Positions 59,803-64,000 of a stretch of 64,000 nucleotides of DNA are shown here, in pieces. The stretch spans positions 3,643,501-3,707,500 of the forward strand of contig OX438754.1 in the NCBI GenBank assembly GCA_949316235.1, given 5' to 3'. Each line of letters begins with the position of its first letter. The first letter of the stretch is position 1. Position numbers and translations under genes: made by a program. Below the pieces are notes generated by a model, which saw nothing but the letters and a program-made list of their open reading frames with translations, ran no database searches and was not told where the DNA came from. This DNA is from Oegoconia quadripuncta (lineage: Eukaryota; Arthropoda; Insecta; Lepidoptera; Autostichidae).

Positions 59803-59935
59803 TGTTTTTAGGCAGTCGTTAAGCCAAGTCTGAGGGTGACCAAGTGTCTGATACAGATCCAGGGCCCGCGTGGTGGTTTATGCCTAATACCCTCTCCCAT
59901 TGAGAGGAGGCTGTGAATGATAGCCATTTAAGCTG
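59803..59935 (+). repeat. SINE-E fragment
   Basis: GTCGTTAAGCCAAGTCTGAG and AATACCCTCTCCCATTGAGA. Confidence 0.55.
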
Positions 59936-60427
59936 GACCATACTCCGATCTCTGAAATGCTATCTAGACAAGATGGTCACTTAGAGAACTGCAGTTTGTG
60001 TAGCATGATTAGACATTAGGCTACAATTAATAATGTAAAACAGCCCTGTAATAACTTTGACGCCGATTGCACCGATATGATTAATTATTAGACTAATAAT
60101 AAGAAAACCTTATTTCATCAATTTAGAGACACACATAGGTACATTATAAATAATGATTATTTATGTTAATATTATTATTATCTAATAATATTTTTTATTA
60201 TTGCTGAGCCACTCAGCCACTAGTCTAATTCCTTAATTTGACGTGTTGTAATTGTTTAGAATATTGTAAATGCTTGTTTTGTAGTATCTAAACAGACGTA
60301 AATATGCATGTGTTAAGGTATTGGACATTGTGTATCCATTTTACACTGAGCAGTTACTAAATAAAGTCAGTCACTATGTAACATCGATAATTCTTACATA
60401 ATGACGGACGTTATTTAGTAACTGTCG

Positions 60428-60615
60428 TCGTATCACGTAAAAATGTTAGCGTTCGATCGCTAAATGTGGTACCACGTAAGCGCCCTAGGGCTAGAAGTAA
60501 GGATAAGGGGATAAACGTCTAATGGATAGACGTATCGAGTTACCATAATTTATTTCTAGAACGCTTACGTGGCACCAAATTTAGCGATCGAATGCAAGCG
60601 AGCCAAACGGCAAAT
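60428..60615. mobile_element. Palindromic MITE (GCGTTCGATCGC family)
   Basis: TCACGTAAAAATGTTAGCGT, TGGTACCACGTAAGCGCCCT on the left are inverted as AACGCTTACGTGGCACC, TTAGCGATCGAATGCAAGCG on the right. Central ATAAACGTCTAATGGATAGA. Confidence 0.82.
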
Positions 60616-60754
60616 TTTTAATATTTTATTCTGTACCTATAAATACTACAGCACAGCATGGATAAATTACAATCAATAATTTCAATCGCAATGGTACAAA
60701 TTGAATATAAATTGAATTAGGTACTTAGACAGTACTTAGTCCCCTGCTGCGTAC

Positions 60755-60985
60755 CAAGTAAAAATTTTTGCGTTCGATCGCAAAAAAATTGCCGTTTAGC
60801 TCGCTTGCGCTCGATCACTAAATTTGGTACCAAGTAAGCGCCCTAGATACGTCCATTCATTACACATTTATACCCTTAACCTTACTTTTAGGGCGCTTAC
60901 GTGGTACCAAATTTAGTGATCGAACGCAAGCGAGCTAAATGGCAAATTATTAGCGATGGAACACAAAAATTTTTACATGCAAACG
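60755..60985. mobile_element. Palindromic MITE (GCGTTCGATCGC family)
   Basis: Arms of about 95 bases: CAAGTAAAAATTTTTGCGTT ... GGTACCAAGTAAGCGCCCT and AGGGCGCTTACGTGGTACC ... ACAAAAATTTTTACATGC. The loop is about 50 bases. Confidence 0.88.
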
Positions 60986-60989
60986 ACGG

Positions 60990-61560
60990 CAGGTCTTTGT
61001 AGTTTTAAGTTATATGTTTATTTAAATTAAAGGCCATGTTACGTAACGCTTTCGTTTACGATTAGTTCCTCTAATAGTGTCTGTGATCAAAGATTGTGAA
61101 ACTGAGTGTAATCGCCAGTTAACTATTTTGTAGCATTTTATTGAAGGTGATAACTCGATAAGATAGGATTCCAAGGTATTTGTGATAGATAAGTAAAGGC
61201 ACGGTCAAATTACAGCAGTAAGGAAAAATATGTATGTTTATCGATCCAAGGATGTTTGGAAGTTGCGAATGACTTTGTTTAAAACATTGTATATTTTTAG
61301 AGATTTTATGAGCGTCGAATACTTGTCTCAAAAAGTATCGCAACGATGTTTCAATAGCGAATCGACTCTGGGTGAGCCGAGCACTAATTTAGTTATGTAC
61401 TTCTTTATATTATATTTTTATGTTTTGACAATTAATAGAGAGCCCTAGACGTCTGTTACGGTTATCATTAAACTACTCTGTTCACTGTGCACCATAGTGT
61501 TAATTATAAGGTCAGGGCACGCCAGATTTTCGTTCGCTTTTCGAAACTTTGAGACAATGA
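60990..61560. other. Stretch without recognised genes
   Basis: AT-rich; small frames without domains. Confidence 0.35.
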
Positions 61561-61612
61561 CAGTTTTCTGGTACCTATCGACTTGAGGTTTCAAATTTCA
61601 TTGGACTAAAAC

Positions 61613-61922
61613 TAAGGCCCGTATTAATAAACCAATCTCAATACAAGTCTTGAGGCTGTATCACCTGAGATGCGTCCCCAAGCTCCGTGCTAATTTATAA
61701 ACCAATGTTGAGGTTTACTCAGCTGAGATCACTTCTCAAGTATTCACCTCAGCGGTGAATGAATGATAGCCTTGAGTTTCGTTTATTAATACACGTACCT
61801 CTCAAGTGAGTACTGCTTGAGTATGCACGTGCTTTTCAGGCCTCAAGTTAGATTTATTGAGACTTGAGACCGATCAAAAAATTGCTCTCAATCTTGATAA
61901 TGGTTTATTAATGCGGGCCTTA
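61613..61922. mobile_element. MITE with GGCCCGTATTAATAAACC ends, full copy
   Basis: Opens TAAGGCCCGTATTAATAAAC and closes TTTATTAATGCGGGCCTTA, 310 bases. The ~45 bases before it (CTGGTACCTATCGACTTGAG, AACTAA) resemble those before the truncated copy at 24154. Confidence 0.85.
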
Positions 61923-61929
61923 GTCACTC

Positions 61930-63125
61930 TAACAGCAATCTCTGTGGCGTTAAGGAGCAATCTCTGTGGCGTTAACAGTACCAATAAACAAGGCCGCATT
62001 CATTCCGATCGCGATTTGTTAAAAATTCAATAATCGTACCCCTGGGTACCAGTTTTTATTTGCCAATACCAGGTTGCAAATCATCAAATTTTCAAAATGC
62101 TTTTTTTTTTATAAAATTTTTAATACTAATTTTTAAACATTATGCGTTTGGTTTTACTTTGGATATAATCGTTCACAAAAAATAGCGCGATCCCATTTTT
62201 TACATCAGCTAAACTTTATTCATGTGAGTAAAGCTAAACCCAAACCAAAAATGTTCCGTTCGAAGGGTAAAACCGTTGTAAAATAGCGCGATTGGTCGCC
62301 AGTAGGTATACAAAATTAGTCAAAACAATAACAAAAGACGGAACCGTACCTATCAGGGCATTATTATTTAATACCATATACTTTCTCTGTAATTACGAAA
62401 TTATTTATTTATTTTATAATGTTCTATCGTTCGCTTCTGACATGCGAGCGGTCGAAACTCAAAAATCGCTACTTGTGCCATGTCTATAGTGTAGTAAAGT
62501 TGTTTGCAGTTTGCTTGTTTTATTATATCACCTACCCATATGTAATTATTTATATTTCATCTATGTAAGGAAGGATGTCCATTGACATGTCCTGACAGTG
62601 CCTAATTTTTCCTGACATTTTATTTCAAATATATTTGGAAGGCCAACTGATGATAACTTAAAAATAAGTATGTATAACAACAGGTCCTCACTAATAACAA
62701 CAAATTAGCATTAGTATCCAGTACAGCACTATGGTGGCGTGTAGGGTGTATACTACTTTATCTAGTATAAGTACTTAGTGTTTAAAAAAAACATTTACAT
62801 TAAGCTGAAAAGAAATTGTGCGACATTTCACGCCTGGCTGCCGCGGTGTTGAACAGACCAAAAGCGAATTCTTTTGATAAACAATTAGCGAAATAATGTT
62901 TTATGCGCTAACACGGAGACAGTGCGATTATAAAACAGCCGCGACCTTACGAGACTGATCGATATGTAATAGTAGAAATAGTATTCTTCATGTTGATTTT
63001 ATTAAGATTTAATTATTTTTTTTGTTACTAACAATGTAAGCACAATAAATATTTTAAGAAAACTGTTCAAATGTTTTGTATTTATTCTTCCATCCAACAT
63101 TCCTGATAGATTCAAATTGTTTTTC
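61930..63125. other. Stretch without recognised genes
   Basis: Contains TAGCGCGAT repeated at 62183 and 62285 and an AT-rich remainder. No coding evidence. Confidence 0.35.
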
Positions 63126-63130
63126 GACAG

Positions 63131-63262
63131 GCCGAAATTCCGGATAAGTCGGGAAAATTCCTGTCGCGTTTCTGGGTCAGTATTTTTTTCCTATTCACAA
63201 TAATTCGTCATCGAAATTCTATGTATATGGAGAGTTTCCGTCCGAGGGAGTTCGGTCAGTAG
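63131..63262 (+). CDS. Candidate alternative 3' exon of FA2H
   Basis: TTTTCGACAG precedes GCCGAAATTCCGGATAAG. Spliced from the donor at 57870 it stays in phase and encodes AEIPDKSGKFLSRFWVS and about 27 further residues to TAG at 63260. AATAAA lies at 63330 and 63341. The tail does not look like FA2H from other animals, so it is weakly supported. Confidence 0.25.
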   Translation, partial: AEIPDKSGKFLSRFWVSIFFLFTIIRHRNSMYMESFRPREFGQ

Positions 63263-63329
63263 AATCCTAACAACATCTGATGCGACTTTTAACATCCAAT
63301 TCAAAAGATTTCACTTTGTTTTTTCAACC

Positions 63330-63346
63330 AATAAAATGATAATAAA
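63330..63346 (+). terminator. Polyadenylation signals
   Basis: Two AATAAA hexamers (63330, 63341) about 70 bases after the TAG at 63260. They could serve the alternative FA2H exon. Confidence 0.3.
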
Positions 63347-63364
63347 ACGAATCTGATTTTATCT

Positions 63365-63720
63365 CAAAGTAACAAGCGCCGTAAATATGCGTCAATCTCT
63401 ATAAACCACGAGTTTGCGGCGCTTGCAGTGGAGACATTGGGCCCTTGGTCTTCTGACACGAAACAATTTGTAAAGGATTTATCCGTTAGACTTCTTCTTA
63501 CCACGTACAACCACCCTGTGGAACGGACTTCCGGCAGCGGTGTTCCCGAACGAGTACGACATTGGAACCTTCAAGAAACGAGCCTACACCTTCCTCAAAG
63601 GCCGGCAACGCATCTGTGACACTTTTGGTGTTGCGGGTTGTCCATGGGCGGCGGTGATTACTTTCCATCAGGTGACCCGCATGCTCGTTTGCCGCTCTCT
63701 CATATAAAAAAAAAAAAAAA
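63365..63720 (+). mobile_element. Non-LTR retrotransposon end, two-part (LINE-B)
   Basis: From ~63486 one frame encodes [38 protein letters not shown] and ends at TAA near 63708, before a poly-A run: the complete C-terminal tail and 3' end of a LINE. Just upstream a different frame encodes FAALAVETLGPW and TKQFVKDLS, which looks like a separate retroelement piece. Confidence 0.7.
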
Positions 63721-64000
63721 AGACTGGTCCACGCCTCTGGAAATGTGAGAGCTGGTGCCTACTTTGCTCAGCAGCTGAGCTTATGCATTCAGCGGGGCAA
63801 TAGCGCTAGCGTACTAGGCACTATGCCTCACGGAAGCGAGTTGGACGGCGTATTTTTTCTATAAGATATAGGTAATTTTAATTATGTTTTATAAATTTCT
63901 TGTTTCATGTACATACTTAATTAAATAAATGAAAAACAATTTTCGAACACTGAAAAAAATCAATGAAGAATGAATGTAGTGTTGTATTGCCAACAATAAT
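63721..64000. other. Window end, nothing recognised
   Basis: No coding region or repeat boundary seen in the last 280 bases. Confidence 0.35.

Overview
This is a stretch of animal nuclear DNA, almost certainly from a moth or butterfly. It is AT-rich, its genes have introns with GT..AG borders, and it is crowded with tRNA-derived SINEs, 5'-truncated non-LTR retrotransposons, palindromic MITEs and a mariner, a mixture typical of Lepidoptera. No bacterial-type operon, CRISPR array or rRNA gene was seen. The order assignment rests on general familiarity with lepidopteran repeats, not on a search. The only ordinary host gene that can be assembled is a fatty acid 2-hydroxylase (FA2H) on the + strand. 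It has six coding exons (14315-14623, 48191-48413, 52525-52700, 55271-55397, 56740-56859, 57817-57902) that join in phase to a 346-residue protein: an N-terminal cytochrome b5 domain with HPGG, then a membrane hydroxylase domain with its histidine clusters. Intron 1 is about 33.6 kb and holds most of the mobile DNA in the window. Layout. 1-3710: a PIF/Harbinger-type relic with a frameshifted MADF gene, a truncated transposase exon on the opposite strand, long inverted arms, and a broken two-exon THAP-like fragment. 3951-5231: an uninterrupted reading frame for a DNA primase large subunit (PRIM2/PriL) with all four iron-sulfur cysteines, probably a retrocopy. 5730-6800: an intact mariner transposase (DD34D). 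7100-14300: SINEs, LINE ends and a roughly 800-bp TATTA/CATTA satellite. 14315-57902: FA2H. Inside its first intron lies a 5.6-kb transposon (about 29976-35581) bounded by TTAA and by related inverted ends. It carries a four-exon gene predicted to give a 907-residue Mutator-like DDE transposase fused to a YqaJ-type nuclease. A fossil gag-like reading frame lies antisense downstream of that gene. The intron also holds an approximately 1.1-kb element with repeated AATAAGGNCC motifs (37.9-39.0 kb), a hAT MITE with an 8-bp target duplication, a decayed LTR-retrotransposon pol fragment (45.1-45.8 kb) and a second ordered pentanucleotide satellite (47.5-47.7 kb). 58000-64000: palindromic MITEs, LINE ends and a possible alternative 3' exon of FA2H at 63131. 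The host gene and the mobile genes are not a working pathway together. The logic of the window is repeated nesting of elements within a long intron, which allows relative ages to be read from what interrupts what. The most interesting candidate is the TTAA-flanked transposase-nuclease element, followed by the intronless primase subunit and by the satellites that grow from the 3' ends of one SINE family.
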